Below the pieces are notes generated by a model, which had not been told where the DNA came from, ran no database searches, and worked only from the letters and a program-made list of their open reading frames with translations. The position numbers were made by a program, and so were the translations under genes. Positions 6,036 through 6,063 of a DNA stretch of 6,063 nucleotides are shown in pieces. Each line of letters opens with the position of its first letter. The stretch's first letter is position 1. This stretch comes from Chitinophagaceae bacterium (GTDB taxonomy: Bacteria > Bacteroidota > Bacteroidia > Chitinophagales > Chitinophagaceae): contig DMRT01000172.1 of assembly GCA_003455235.1 (NCBI GenBank), positions 1 to 6,063 of the forward strand. Reading direction: 5' to 3'.

Positions 6036-6063
6036 ACTGACCAGGGTTAAACATCCACCAGGA

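Overview
The window is a surface-glycan biosynthesis segment from a member of the Bacteroidota. The evidence is AT-rich gene starts without clear Shine-Dalgarno sequences, a C-terminal-anchored GT2 enzyme and GT4 subfamily of familiar Bacteroidota type, a short signal peptide ending in FSQ, and the hddA-gmhA-hddC-gmhB gene set. The moderate GC content and protein style suggest Chitinophagaceae or relatives, but this is inference. All seven genes are on the plus strand and coding density is high. No stretch over 300 bases lacks a gene, and I see no RNA gene, mobile element or CRISPR array.

Layout: (1) 1-714, the 3' part of a membrane-anchored family 2 glycosyltransferase of the polyprenyl-phosphate hexose synthase type, running in from the left edge. 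(2) 727-1848, a GT4/GT-B glycosyltransferase 12 bases downstream. (3) 1849-1971, a 123-base gap dominated by 8-base-period CTAAACNN repeats in inverted orientation; they can form a long stem-loop that includes the GT4 stop codon. (4) 1972-4952, four tightly packed genes, hddA, gmhA, hddC and gmhB (9-base gap, 4-base overlap, 18-base gap). (5) 5046-6035, a secreted protein of unknown function after a 93-base gap.

The four central genes encode a complete route from sedoheptulose 7-phosphate to GDP-D-glycero-alpha-D-manno-heptose. GmhA isomerises the substrate to heptose 7-phosphate, HddA phosphorylates C1 to the alpha-1,7-bisphosphate, GmhB removes the 7-phosphate, and HddC adds GMP from GTP. 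This is the GDP (alpha) branch, as opposed to the ADP (beta) branch built around HldE and HldD. The two upstream glycosyltransferases are natural candidates for acting in the same glycan pathway, with the GT4 enzyme a possible heptosyltransferase; that link rests on context alone.

I do not see a wholly new system. The points most worth a second look are the inverted 8-mer repeat between the glycosyltransferase and heptose modules, the Asp-to-Asn change in motif IV and the missing zinc loop in GmhB, the absent EX7E glutamates in the GT4 enzyme, the C-terminal tail of HddC, and the unexplained secreted protein at the end.
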